A stretch of DNA of 64,000 nucleotides from JAWMQL01 sp033283165 (lineage in GTDB: Bacteria > Pseudomonadota > Gammaproteobacteria > Pseudomonadales > Halieaceae): assembly GCA_033283165.1 (NCBI GenBank), contig JAWMQL010000005.1, positions 1 through 64,000 of the forward strand, in the 5' to 3' direction. The translations under genes were made by a program, and so were the position numbers. Positions 9,173-17,925 of the stretch are shown piece by piece. The notes below the pieces were generated by a model that saw nothing but the letters and a program-made list of their open reading frames with translations, was not told the DNA's origin and did not search any database. Numbering within the stretch: position 1 is the first letter of the stretch; every line of letters begins with the position of its first letter.

Positions 9173-9652
9173 CGGAAGGTATGTCATCTAGGCCGAGCCC
9201 CGCACCGCTTTCGCAGCGCCTGGTAAATGCTGCACAGGAAATCTCCAAAAAAGTACGGCAATAAGATCACGCCGATCGTTGCAGATTCCTCTCGGGTAGA
9301 TTGGCGGAAGGTCCTATTCGAGGCCTGTCCTGATCCGGACATGGCGAAGACTATGGACGAAATGGCTCGCACAGCGAGAAATCATAGAAACCAGGCTGCG
9401 TCTTACCCCTGATTTGCAAAACCGCATCCACGATTCTGCGGTTATCCAGTCTTGGACCCCATGGTCGCAACCAGGAAAACCACTTTCGACTACTTGGGGA
9501 AGTTTGGTCCATAATCGTTATATAACCGCTGCCGATCTGCGGCGCGGCGTAGCGAAATTGGGTTTTCTATGTTCTACCCGTATCGCTGCGTTTTTTGGGG
9601 TGCGGAGAAGCACGCCCGGTGACTCCAAAGGGCAGAAGGGAGGAACGACACC
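9173..9652. other. Intergenic stretch without a supported gene
   Basis: Short frames on both strands lack ribosome binding sites and family features. The last 20 bases hold the good AGGGAGGA ribosome binding site of the gene at 9653. Nothing else can be supported. Confidence 0.5.
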
Positions 9653-10120
9653 ATGAGTCTCCAGGACATCGGCAGTATCGGTGAACTCATCGGCGCCGTG
9701 GCCGTGATCTTCTCCCTCGTGTATCTCGCTATACAGATACGCCAAAATACCAAGGCAGTGCGCATTCAGACGTACCAGGCGATCATGGACTCATCCAACC
9801 GCCTCGGGGATTCCCTGGCAGAGCGGAATGTTGATGCGGTCTACCGCAAGGGTCGGAAAGACCCTGACAGCTGCTCGGAAGCAGAAATGGCGCAGTTCAT
9901 GCTGATCGCGGGGCAGGTCGTGAATCTCTACGAAGGCCTCTACCTGCACCATCAGTCAGGCGCGATTGACGATGATTTCTTCGAAAATCGCTGGAAGACC
10001 TTTCATCGCATTATGCACCAGCCCGGGTTTCGCCGGATGTGGGATCGTGCCGGGGACTACTACGCGGTGTCGTTCATCCGCGCCGTCGAACGGCTGATGG
10101 CCGAGGAGCCAGAACCGTGA
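9653..10120 (+). CDS. Small single-span membrane-anchored protein (paralogue of the 10847 gene)
   Basis: 155 residues. The N-terminal segment GELIGAVAVIFSLVYLAIQI forms one membrane helix, followed at once by RQNTKAVRIQTYQAIMDSSN and a helical cytosolic-type domain rich in aromatic residues (NLYEGLYLHHQSG, FHRIMHQPGFRRMWD). The order membrane helix, QNTxAxxxQTxQA, then YExxxxxHxxG and PGxRxxW is shared with the protein at 10847-11353, so they are paralogues. It has a strong ribosome binding site, GGGAGGA, ten bases before the ATG. The family is known to me only as hypothetical proteins of marine proteobacteria; no function is inferred. Confidence 0.7.
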   Translation: MSLQDIGSIGELIGAVAVIFSLVYLAIQIRQNTKAVRIQTYQAIMDSSNRLGDSLAERNVDAVYRKGRKDPDSCSEAEMAQFMLIAGQVVNLYEGLYLHHQSGAIDDDFFENRWKTFHRIMHQPGFRRMWDRAGDYYAVSFIRAVERLMAEEPEP

Positions 10121-10846
10121 CCCCCACTGGGGCACCATCCCCTTCTGGCCGAGAGCGGAACCTCGGAATGCCAATGTCTGTAAGCCCATATCGTCCCTGA
10201 CAATGTGGCAGCGCTCTTCCTGAGTCATCAGGGATGAAATCTGGGCAACCGGGCCTTATCACCTATGTTTTGGCGCTTCCACTACACTGAACTGAATCCA
10301 GGTATTTGATTGACCGGAACCTGGAGGACGAATGGCAATGTCGAGACTAAACAGCAATGTGGTATCGACAAATTAAGAACTCCAAATCACAGATTCCCGG
10401 TGTTTCCCTTCAAGCAACCGCCCTACTCCATTCTACAAACGCACCGGTCCTGAGTTCCATACACCTCCAATAATTCTGTCCGTGAAATTCTGGTGATCTA
10501 CTAAAAGGCCCACTGCCAGCCCGCCGGAAACGCTGTACCAAACCTTCTCACCCGTCGTTCCCGGCGACTTTTCAGTTACAACAAGGCCCTGTAGCTATTG
10601 GACTGTCGACGGATGCGGCGGGTTGTTTGAGGGAAACTATATCGGGGCGCAGCGAAGCGTGTCTGCTTTACTCTGCGATAGCGGTCGTTGGAAAGGCTGA
10701 TTCATCGACGACTGAATTTTCTCTGTTCGCCTGGTTCGTGACAGTTGAACTAGAATTGATACGAAGACCGCTGTCGATCCAATCCGGCCATTCAGTGGTC
10801 TGCGCTTGTGCGCTACGCTCTCTCAATTCGTTGGAGGAGGTAAATT
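10121..10846. other. Long gene-poor interval between two paralogous genes
   Basis: About 725 bases with no supported gene. A frame opening at 10627 runs into the 10847 gene in another phase and has no ribosome binding site. Copy B of the degenerate repeat lies at 10660-10738. A minus-strand stretch at about 10440-10590 can be read as protein-like but has stops at both ends and no start, so it could be a decayed gene. Confidence 0.45.
10660..10738 (+). repeat. Degenerate dispersed repeat, copy B
   Basis: TGTCTGCTTT, then after about 29 bases GATTCA, CGACTGAA, GTTCGCCT and TTCG. This is the same blocks and order as copy A at 8654-8731, with the intervening bases diverged. Confidence 0.45.
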
Positions 10847-11353
10847 ATGGATCATCAGGCATTTGCTCAGCTGCTAGGCAACTACGGAGAGTTTGTAGGT
10901 GCCTTCGGCGTCGTATTGTCCTTGTTATTTGTCGGCTACTCGATTGTCCAGAATACGAGAGCGACCAAGGCACAGACGCGTCAAGCGATAACGCAGAGTT
11001 TCATGTCCATTGCGGAGATCATATCCGAAAGACCGGAGGCATTTGCTCTCGGTCTGAGTTCGAATCCTAAGGATTTCGAAAAACTCCCTACGGGAGACAA
11101 GGCTTACTTCATAGCGTCGATCTTCGGCATGTTCAAGTACTACGAATTAATATTTATGGAGCATAGAGATGGCAACACCGATGACGTAAGTTGGAATGCA
11201 TGGAGTCGGCACATGCTGATGGCATTTCACGAACCCGGAGTACGGGCGTGGTGGGCATTGCGGGAGACAACGTTCCATCCTGAGTTTAGAAAGTTTCTTA
11301 ATGAATCGGAACGACCGAATATCATGAGCTACACCGAATTGTTACAGTCGTAG
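10847..11353 (+). CDS. Small single-span membrane-anchored protein (paralogue of the 9653 gene)
   Basis: 168 residues with a strong ribosome binding site, GGAGGAGG, before the ATG. One N-terminal helix (GEFVGAFGVVLSLLFVGYSIV) is followed by QNTRATKAQTRQAITQSFMS and a helical domain ending FHEPGVRAWWALRE. It matches the 9653 product in order and key positions (QNTxA, YYELxFMEHRDG, EPGxRxWW) but is clearly diverged. Two such genes about 700 bases apart suggest an old tandem duplication. Function unknown. Confidence 0.7.
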   Translation: MDHQAFAQLLGNYGEFVGAFGVVLSLLFVGYSIVQNTRATKAQTRQAITQSFMSIAEIISERPEAFALGLSSNPKDFEKLPTGDKAYFIASIFGMFKYYELIFMEHRDGNTDDVSWNAWSRHMLMAFHEPGVRAWWALRETTFHPEFRKFLNESERPNIMSYTELLQS

Positions 11354-11601
11354 CGGCATTTCAACGACTCCCTGAAAGACTGTTCATCGCCGAAAGCAGA
11401 ATCTGGAACTACCCATGACCGTGGCTATGAAACGTCTCGGAAGAGGTGGAAGCGGTAGCTTTCGATACAACGCGGCCAGCGACCGCTTTTTCAGAAGTAG
11501 CCGAAAACTATCCTGACATGGGGGGTTCGGGTTACATCCAGTCGCACCAATTTTTCTATGATTCGTTCCAACGAGGTACTGGATGCCCCCCGAAACTATG
11601 A

Positions 11602-12528
11602 CTACAGTTCTGAAATCATCATCGAGTAGTTCTCAAAGCCCAATTGAGCGGTAATTCTTTCACGCCAGACACGATCCAGTTCGGCGACAACATTAACGCC
11701 CAATTCCCGATCCGATTCGCCTACCCGACCGCTGCGGACCTTTGCTGAATCACTGTCGGTGGGTAAGCCAGATACTTCGACACTGCGCTCTCTGATCAAA
11801 CGGTCATCAAAGCGATCTTTGTGCGCCTGCATAAATGGTAACGAGGCGTGCTCTTCGGTAATCGACAATAATTCGTCATCTAACTCAATATCCATGAATT
11901 TCGCCACCCTGCGTATGGTACCGGCCAAATCTTCTTTCATGTGCTCGTAAGCCATCAAAAGCACGTCGGGGTCATTGCGTCGCTCCCACCATGACGCGAG
12001 ATGCGTCCAGTAATCTCCGCCACTGCCATCTGGCGCGTTGCCCGATGCGATAAAGGTAGCGCGGACAAAATCATCTGCAGATACGGCACCCGGCTCGAGT
12101 ATCCAGCCCTCCATAAACTTGTACATGGAAAAGGCGGCGTCCTGCGGGTTTCGGCACGCAACTATATAGCGCCCTCCCTTCGGTATCCGTTCAGCATCAA
12201 GATGGCTTTTGAACACACGAGGTTTGGCTGTTTGCTCGGCATTCAGGTCAAGCCCCAGGTCAGTGGAGGCTTCGATCCAGGGGCATACGCGGCTGATGTC
12301 ATCAAATTCCATGTCGCCACGCGTGCGTAATGTGTGCGCGATCTGCTGCAACCATGTAGTGCCACATTTTCCATATGGTGTCACCACGACATCAGAGGGC
12401 CTGAGTTCCAATTCAAGCCCTTGCTGCCTGCCCTCTGGCGAAAATATGGGTGCGAGAAGTGCTCCAAACGCTTCAAGGTTCATTGCTCGCCCGGAGGGCG
12501 ATAGCCCAGATTGAATATTGTCACTCAT
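11602..12528 (-). CDS. Sulfotransferase family protein
   Basis: 308-residue enzyme expected to transfer a sulfo group from PAPS to a hydroxyl or amine. The 5'-phosphosulfate loop is PYGKCGTTWLQQ (residues 51-62), and the 3'-phosphate binding segment is YIVACRNPQDAAFSMYKF. A C-terminal region with LPTDSDSAKVRSGRVGE supplies the RxGxxG-like nucleotide contact. The layout is that of cytosolic Sulfotransferase_1 proteins, which modify alcohols, phenols or steroids. No PAPS synthesis genes are nearby. A 13-base palindrome sits about 30 bases upstream of the start codon. Confidence 0.85.
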   Translation of the reverse strand: MSDNIQSGLSPSGRAMNLEAFGALLAPIFSPEGRQQGLELELRPSDVVVTPYGKCGTTWLQQIAHTLRTRGDMEFDDISRVCPWIEASTDLGLDLNAEQTAKPRVFKSHLDAERIPKGGRYIVACRNPQDAAFSMYKFMEGWILEPGAVSADDFVRATFIASGNAPDGSGGDYWTHLASWWERRNDPDVLLMAYEHMKEDLAGTIRRVAKFMDIELDDELLSITEEHASLPFMQAHKDRFDDRLIRERSVEVSGLPTDSDSAKVRSGRVGESDRELGVNVVAELDRVWRERITAQLGFENYSMMISEL

Positions 12529-12558
12529 TGCATTTTTCCCTGGGCAATTAAATTAGAT

Positions 12559-12571
12559 ACTCTATTAGAGT
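12559..12571. promoter_or_regulatory. Perfect 13-base palindrome upstream of the sulfotransferase
   Basis: ACTCTATTAGAGT, six-base arms around one central base, 31 bases upstream of the sulfotransferase ATG. The position suits an operator near the promoter, but no regulator gene is adjacent and the length allows chance. Confidence 0.3.
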
Positions 12572-12724
12572 TTAGTCCACTGAATAGAATCGTTTCTGCG
12601 TGTGACCGTACCCCTTTGTTCGAGTACGACTGACTGTGGGAATCTGAGCACCAATCTCTTTTCCCGCAACAATTTTTTACTCTCCTAAAGGGCCCACCAC
12701 CAGGCCCCAGCCCGGGGGAACCGG

Positions 12725-14596
12725 TTAATTGGGAGGGTCCGTCTGTTTGCCCAGAAAACGATGAACCGCAAACACCACAACGACGCCGGTTGGCAGCAGC
12801 AGCCACCACGGCATGCCATAACCCGCGGGCACTATACAGACCGATATCGCAACCAGGCCTCCGAGCAAGGCATAGGGAAGCTGGGTAGTCACGTGATCCA
12901 TGAGATCGCAACCGGTCGCCAGTGAAGACAATACCGTTGTGTCAGAGATAGGCGAGCAGTGATCGGACCATACCGCGCCGGTGAGCACGCAGGCAATACA
13001 GGAATACAGAATGTGCATGTGCTGCGCATCTGCGATGCCGTTGTAGTTCAACACTGCCCAGCACAGGGGAACCACCAGGGGCATCAGGATGGCCATCACG
13101 CCCCAGCTCGAACCGGCAGCAAATCCGGCGCCGGCGGCCAGCACAAATACAATTGCCGGCAGTGTATAGGGAGACAGCGTATCCCCGAGAATCGAGATCA
13201 GATAGGGGGCAGTCTGGAGAACGTTGGTGACATCTGCGATCGCCCAGGCCATAACCAGCAACAGCAGGCCGGTAAGCATGAACCTGGCACCGACAACCCA
13301 GCCCTCAACGCATTCTTCCAGCGTCAGTATTCGCTGGCCGAGAGAGAGCGCAAAGGCCACCATACAGGCGAGGAGCGAAGCCCAGATGAGAACCACATAG
13401 GCGTCGGCGCTGCCGACAATCTCCTGCAGTGAATCCCCCTCACCGCTGATGTAAATGCCCCCGACCACACCGCCAACAAGGCAGAGTATGGGGAGTACGG
13501 CGTTTACCGCACGGCAGGTCACGCCCTGTTTGTGATCGAAGTCCGAAAGCAAACTCTGAGCCGGCTTCCCGGCCGCGAATCGGGTCACCTGCCCGGTGGT
13601 CCGCGCCCGCACCTCGGCGCGGTACATCGGGCCAAAATCCTTCCCGGTGAGCACCACCAGGAACACCAGAAAAACCGCCAGAAATGGATAAAAGCTGTAG
13701 GGGATAGACTGCAGAAACAGACCGTAGGCCGTCTGGTCGATACCTTCCAGCCCCTGCATCGCATCCTCGATCAGCCCGACCTGGAAGCCTATCCAGGTAG
13801 TGATGACAGCAACGGTAGACACTGGCGCCGCCGTTGAGTCGACCAGGTAGGCCAGCTTTTCTCTCGAGATCTTCAAATGGTCACTCACCGGACGCGTTGC
13901 ATTGCCGACAATCATGGTGTTGGCGTAGTCATCAAAAAATATGGCCAGGCCCAATCCCGCGATCACCACCTGACCCCGTTTGGGGGTTTTCGCCACGGGT
14001 ATGACCCGGTTGACTATTCCGACCATGCCCCCGTTGTGCGAGACAATACCCACCATGCCACCGATAAGCAGCGTGAACAGGATAATAGCCCCATGATCGG
14101 GGTCGGTCATCGCATCGAGAATATAGATCGTCATGGTGTCAAAAACACCGGTCAATGCACCCTGCCAGGTCATGCCATTGATCAGCCAGGCGCCCAGAAT
14201 CAGACCGGCGAACAGCGAGGGGATTACCGCGCGAAGCAGGAAAGCCAACAGTATGGCCACCAGCGGGGGCAATACTGACACCCAGCCCGGGATCACGTGT
14301 ATTGTTCGCAGATCAACCTGCGTACCGTGCTGCTTGACTTCCAGGGTGACCGTTCCCGTGGAGGCTTGTGTGAACCCCGCACGGGTCAAATACTTGCCAT
14401 CACGGGTCGTTTCCAGCGCCGCACCATCCAACGCTATGACTATCCCATCGCCCGCTGGTGAATCCACCGATATACTTGAAGGTATGCCGGCCAGAACCAC
14501 GCGAGGAGCGTCGATCACGACATCGGCAGCAAAGAGATTCGGCACAGCGCACAGAGCGATCATCCCCAGAATCGCACCGACTACAATCCGCAGCAT
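12725..14596 (-). CDS. Na+/H+ antiporter, NhaC family
   Basis: 623-residue ion-transporter-superfamily carrier, about 11-12 membrane helices from residue 105 on. NhaC-type features include the FFDDYANTMIVGNATRPVSD segment (conserved DD and N), AAGSSWGVMAILMPLVVPL and SDHCSPISDTTVLSS. It probably exchanges sodium for protons, or carries amino or organic acids as some NhaC-like proteins do. The first 20 residues form a signal-peptide-like helix ending FAAD. The next 80 residues (to HVIPGW) form a beta-rich segment predicted to lie outside the membrane, an uncommon N-terminal addition. It is divergent from the RidA gene. Confidence 0.87.
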   Translation of the reverse strand: MLRIVVGAILGMIALCAVPNLFAADVVIDAPRVVLAGIPSSISVDSPAGDGIVIALDGAALETTRDGKYLTRAGFTQASTGTVTLEVKQHGTQVDLRTIHVIPGWVSVLPPLVAILLAFLLRAVIPSLFAGLILGAWLINGMTWQGALTGVFDTMTIYILDAMTDPDHGAIILFTLLIGGMVGIVSHNGGMVGIVNRVIPVAKTPKRGQVVIAGLGLAIFFDDYANTMIVGNATRPVSDHLKISREKLAYLVDSTAAPVSTVAVITTWIGFQVGLIEDAMQGLEGIDQTAYGLFLQSIPYSFYPFLAVFLVFLVVLTGKDFGPMYRAEVRARTTGQVTRFAAGKPAQSLLSDFDHKQGVTCRAVNAVLPILCLVGGVVGGIYISGEGDSLQEIVGSADAYVVLIWASLLACMVAFALSLGQRILTLEECVEGWVVGARFMLTGLLLLVMAWAIADVTNVLQTAPYLISILGDTLSPYTLPAIVFVLAAGAGFAAGSSWGVMAILMPLVVPLCWAVLNYNGIADAQHMHILYSCIACVLTGAVWSDHCSPISDTTVLSSLATGCDLMDHVTTQLPYALLGGLVAISVCIVPAGYGMPWWLLLPTGVVVVFAVHRFLGKQTDPPN

Positions 14597-14786
14597 GAGT
14601 TTTCAGCCTTTTGTTATTCTGTGATAAAAACCACGGTAATCCTACCGTAACTATCGGCAGAATCGTAGTATGCGGACGTTCAACGAGCAGATTCACGATC
14701 GGCTGACCTGCACCTGTTCGCCCGACTCAGACCTCCTGGTCTATGATTGCATTGTAAATAGGTCTTTAACTATGGATGCAACGCAT

Positions 14787-15236
14787 ATGAAAAGGCGATC
14801 AGGATACGCATGTGCCTTGATGTTAATTTCAGGCAGCGCTTTTGGCGCTGATCCTGTAATTTTTCCTTCGGCAAAGTACCCAGATTATCCGTTTTCCGAA
14901 GCAGTAGCGTATGGTGGTGTGCTCTATATGTCTGGTGACGTGGGAACCGACTCAAGCGGGAAGTTGGTGGCCGGAGGAATAGGCCCCGAGTCTAAACAAA
15001 CTATGAAAAATATCAGGGCGACTTTGAAACGCCATGAATTAGATATGAGTGACATTATTAAGTGCACGGTATTTTTAGCGGACATTGCAGAGTGGCCCGT
15101 CTTCAATGACATATACGCATCCTACTTTGAGCCAGGACGATATCCTGCTCGTAGTGCTTTGGCAGCATCTGGACTCGCTCTTGGAGCACGCGTAGAACTT
15201 GAGTGTATCGCGGCACTGCGTTCCAGGGGAGAGTGA
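14787..15236 (+). CDS. RidA/YjgF family protein with signal peptide
   Basis: 149 residues from the ATG at 14787, which gives a clean signal peptide (KRRSGYACALMLISGSAFGA). An ATG five codons upstream is the alternative. The mature part is a typical Rid domain, ending in the family pattern PARSALAASGLALGARVELECIA with the conserved arginine that binds the substrate carboxylate. Cytosolic RidA hydrolyses reactive enamine/imine products of PLP enzymes. The export signal here puts it in the periplasm, where that role is not obvious. No ribosome binding site of note. Divergent from the NhaC gene. Confidence 0.83.
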   Translation: MKRRSGYACALMLISGSAFGADPVIFPSAKYPDYPFSEAVAYGGVLYMSGDVGTDSSGKLVAGGIGPESKQTMKNIRATLKRHELDMSDIIKCTVFLADIAEWPVFNDIYASYFEPGRYPARSALAASGLALGARVELECIAALRSRGE

Positions 15237-15478
15237 TAGGGTGTAATAAAACGGGAGATCCGTGACATGACACGTACAGGAGCATTTGCACCAAGGGTTC
15301 GTTTGGAGTAGTTGTGTCTATTGAGGTGAACGCAGTCGCCCCTTGGCTTTTGATGATTACGACCCACTTGATAGTGATCGAATAGCTTTCGCCTGGCGCC
15401 AGCGACAAAAAATGCAAAACAGTTGAAGAGGATGCGTTTGTCATCGTCTGGTCGAGCTTAGCGCCGCTATCACCCAAT

Positions 15479-16726
15479 TTATGCCATCTGATTGAAGGAA
15501 ATTTGCCTGTCTGGATAGGGACCCATCAGCAAAAACAATATGCTCGCTACTGTGAACAGCGGAAAGATGCCCCACAAAACGCTTTCGTATGTCAGCGTCA
15601 CATCATAAATCGTGTTCGCGATCATCGGAGCTACGCCAGCACCCACCCCAGACAAAGCGCCGATAAGACCGAACAGTGCGCCGAAATTTCGGCGTGGAAA
15701 ATGGCGTGTTGTGAGATATGCGCAGGCATCATATTCAGCGCCAGCAGCCAGACCGAGGAAGAAGCAGGCAGCGGAGGCGGCGCCGGCAGATTGTTCTGTC
15801 CAGAGCAGTATCGCCGCCATCATCATCGCAAAGATCCCACAGCCCACAGCCACAAAGCGCCCATCCATATGGTCCAGCAGAAAGCCTCCCAGAACCCGAC
15901 CGGTTATCGTGCCAATACCGATAAGTCCGGCTATCTCAGCAGCTGCGGAAAGTTTAAAACCTTCGTCGATAAGAATGGGCACTGCGTTGATGCCCAATCC
16001 AGTGGCGCCAATTGAATAGAGCAACGCAGCAAGGGCCAGCACGATAAATCGCGGTTGCTTGAATTCATTTTTAGCGGACAGCGCCCCGGGTACCAATGCC
16101 GTCTGTTGGGCAACTCTCCTGTGTGTATCATCACGATCAAACAGCAGCAGCACCAATGGGAAAACGACCACCACGCTCATGGTGCCCAGCCCGATATAGG
16201 CACCTCGCCAGCCATAGGCCTCTACCAGGTGGGCAGTGATTGCTGGCACGACAGCTGAGGTAATGCCTGTGCCTGAGAGCGCTAAAGCCATAGCCAGGCC
16301 GCGGTTCTTTTCAAAGCGCATGGCGATTGCGGCTGTCCAGACAGTCGGAAATACCATCAATAGAGCCACAGCGAGTACGGCATAGAGCGCCAGCCACGAG
16401 TAGATACTTGGGCCCGCCAGAGAAATCATGCCAATAGACACACCGAAAATTGGGACACCTAGCAGCGCCACCTTCCGCGGGCCTTTCTTGTCCAGCAATC
16501 GACCAGCTATCGGGGCCATCAGCAATGTGGCAAATGAGGTTACCAGTGGGCCTGCGGATATTTGTGATCGAGCCCAGCCAAATTCCTTCTCCAGTGGAAC
16601 CATCATCACGCCAAGGGAGTAAGCATGCATAGCGACGAGTACCATGCCGAAAACGCAGGCAGGCATAATGCTGCCATACTGCCGCCACTCATCCCATACG
16701 ATAAACTGCTTTGACTTGCTCGACAT
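15479..16726 (-). CDS. Major facilitator superfamily transporter
   Basis: 415 residues, twelve membrane segments in two sets of six. The MFS loop 2-3 motif appears as GRLLDKKGPRKVALLG (near residue 75) and its second-half counterpart as GGFLLDHMDGR. The sequence resembles the monocarboxylate/oxalate-formate antiporter-like branch (long opening FGMVLVAMHAYSLGVMMVPLEKEFGW). The substrate cannot be read from sequence. It is a single gene, convergent with the RidA gene and about 240 bases away; nothing coding is supported between them. Confidence 0.85.
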   Translation of the reverse strand: MSSKSKQFIVWDEWRQYGSIMPACVFGMVLVAMHAYSLGVMMVPLEKEFGWARSQISAGPLVTSFATLLMAPIAGRLLDKKGPRKVALLGVPIFGVSIGMISLAGPSIYSWLALYAVLAVALLMVFPTVWTAAIAMRFEKNRGLAMALALSGTGITSAVVPAITAHLVEAYGWRGAYIGLGTMSVVVVFPLVLLLFDRDDTHRRVAQQTALVPGALSAKNEFKQPRFIVLALAALLYSIGATGLGINAVPILIDEGFKLSAAAEIAGLIGIGTITGRVLGGFLLDHMDGRFVAVGCGIFAMMMAAILLWTEQSAGAASAACFFLGLAAGAEYDACAYLTTRHFPRRNFGALFGLIGALSGVGAGVAPMIANTIYDVTLTYESVLWGIFPLFTVASILFLLMGPYPDRQISFNQMA

Positions 16727-16975
16727 CCCAATCCCTTTGTGTTCTTATCATGCCGCTTTCAGTCTGCCTGAATTTCACACGATTGTTGGCATTAAACTTG
16801 GCAATATCATGATTGGGCTTCCGCTGCGGCCAGGAACATTTGACGGTATACGCCGGGACATGAAGAAAGCGGTGCCGCAACCCGTCGCACCCGGAGACTT
16901 TCAAAACCCCTGATGCCTTGCAGCCATTGGTCTGGCGACGAGTTCGTCGGGTGCTTACGCGGGCAATCGATTGAC

Positions 16976-17788
16976 TTAGCCAACTCCCATCAATACGGGC
17001 GCGGTTTCGTGCCACCACGCTGAGTCCCAGAAATACTGCTTTGCGACTATGAACGGGATATTGAGCGCCAAAAATACCAAATAGGCACTATGCACCCGGC
17101 GTAACCGGAACATATCCCAGAGGAACATTGGGGTAATCAGGATGAACATGTAGAGATCGATGGTCATTGGATTATCAGGCAAACTGCTCGGCAGCCATGC
17201 AATCCGGTCTGTTGCTGGCGGCATGAGAAGTGCCGTCGCAAGGATCATCATCCGCTTGTGAAATCCGGGGTTGGCACGACGCGTCCTGAGCGCCAGCACT
17301 ATCAGGATCGGAAAGAGCGAAGCGATCTGAAATTGCGCCAGCAGTATCCCCTCGACGAACCAGAGCAGGTCGGAACTGGGCCCTTCATTGCCAGAAGCCG
17401 CAGCCTGTGCCAGTTCCCAGTAACCGGTATAAATCGTGGGCAGGAGGATAACTTGTACCAGTAACATGGCGGGTACTATTGCCATGGCGGCGAGACCCAG
17501 TTGCATATGCAGAGTTCGGTGCCCGGTGGCCATTAGTCCCGTCTGGCTGAGTAACAGCAATAACCATGCGCCCATGACGACTGCATGGGCGTGCAGTATG
17601 GGCGGGGGCGGCAAGCGGCGACCGGCATCTATTTCTTCTATTAACGCCAGCGAAGTGGGAATGAATCCGCTCAGGACGGCAGCCATAAACAATGCGGCCA
17701 TAAAAACATAGATCCAGCGATCGATCAGTGTGGATAGTCCACCGGCTTCGCTGTCTTTTCCAACCACGGTTCCCGTATTGGTTGCCAT
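16976..17788 (-). CDS. Polytopic membrane protein of unknown function
   Basis: 270 residues with about seven hydrophobic helices. Histidines cluster at helix ends (PILHAHAVVMGAWLLLLLS, GHRTLHMQLG and FHKRMMIL), a pattern seen in small haem-b or DUF2306-like membrane proteins, so an electron-carrying or haem-binding role is possible but not shown. It is separated from the MFS gene by about 250 bases and from the peptide transporter operon by about 140 bases, and seems monocistronic. Confidence 0.65.
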   Translation of the reverse strand: MATNTGTVVGKDSEAGGLSTLIDRWIYVFMAALFMAAVLSGFIPTSLALIEEIDAGRRLPPPPILHAHAVVMGAWLLLLLSQTGLMATGHRTLHMQLGLAAMAIVPAMLLVQVILLPTIYTGYWELAQAAASGNEGPSSDLLWFVEGILLAQFQIASLFPILIVLALRTRRANPGFHKRMMILATALLMPPATDRIAWLPSSLPDNPMTIDLYMFILITPMFLWDMFRLRRVHSAYLVFLALNIPFIVAKQYFWDSAWWHETAPVLMGVG

Positions 17789-17925
17789 ATTTCGCCCCTT
17801 CGGCTGTGCGAGCCACCGAAACAGATCCCAGACGTAGCGATGATAGTAGGATTCGGGCAGGGCGTTGGAAAGTAATAATGCTGGTTTTTCCGGTTATAAC
17901 CGGGGCGGCGCATTCCGCGAGGTTA

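Noticed and set aside
9414..9656. Plus-strand frame of 80 codons before the 9653 gene
   Set aside because: No ribosome binding site; translation has no domain-like pattern.
10627..11070. Plus-strand frame running into the 10847 gene in another phase
   Set aside because: The 10847 frame has a strong ribosome binding site and a paralogue; this one has neither.
11056..11070. tRNA-like GTTCGAATCC T-loop
   Set aside because: It lies inside the 10847 coding sequence with no cloverleaf around it.
10495..12720. Similar stretches CTAAAGGGCCCAC (12.7 kb) and CTAAAAGGCCCAC (10.5 kb)
   Set aside because: The shared run is short and the flanks do not align well; could be chance.
15103..15477. Minus-strand frame of 124 codons over the RidA gene 3' end
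   Set aside because: Overlaps a well-supported gene antisense and has no ribosome binding site or recognisable motif.
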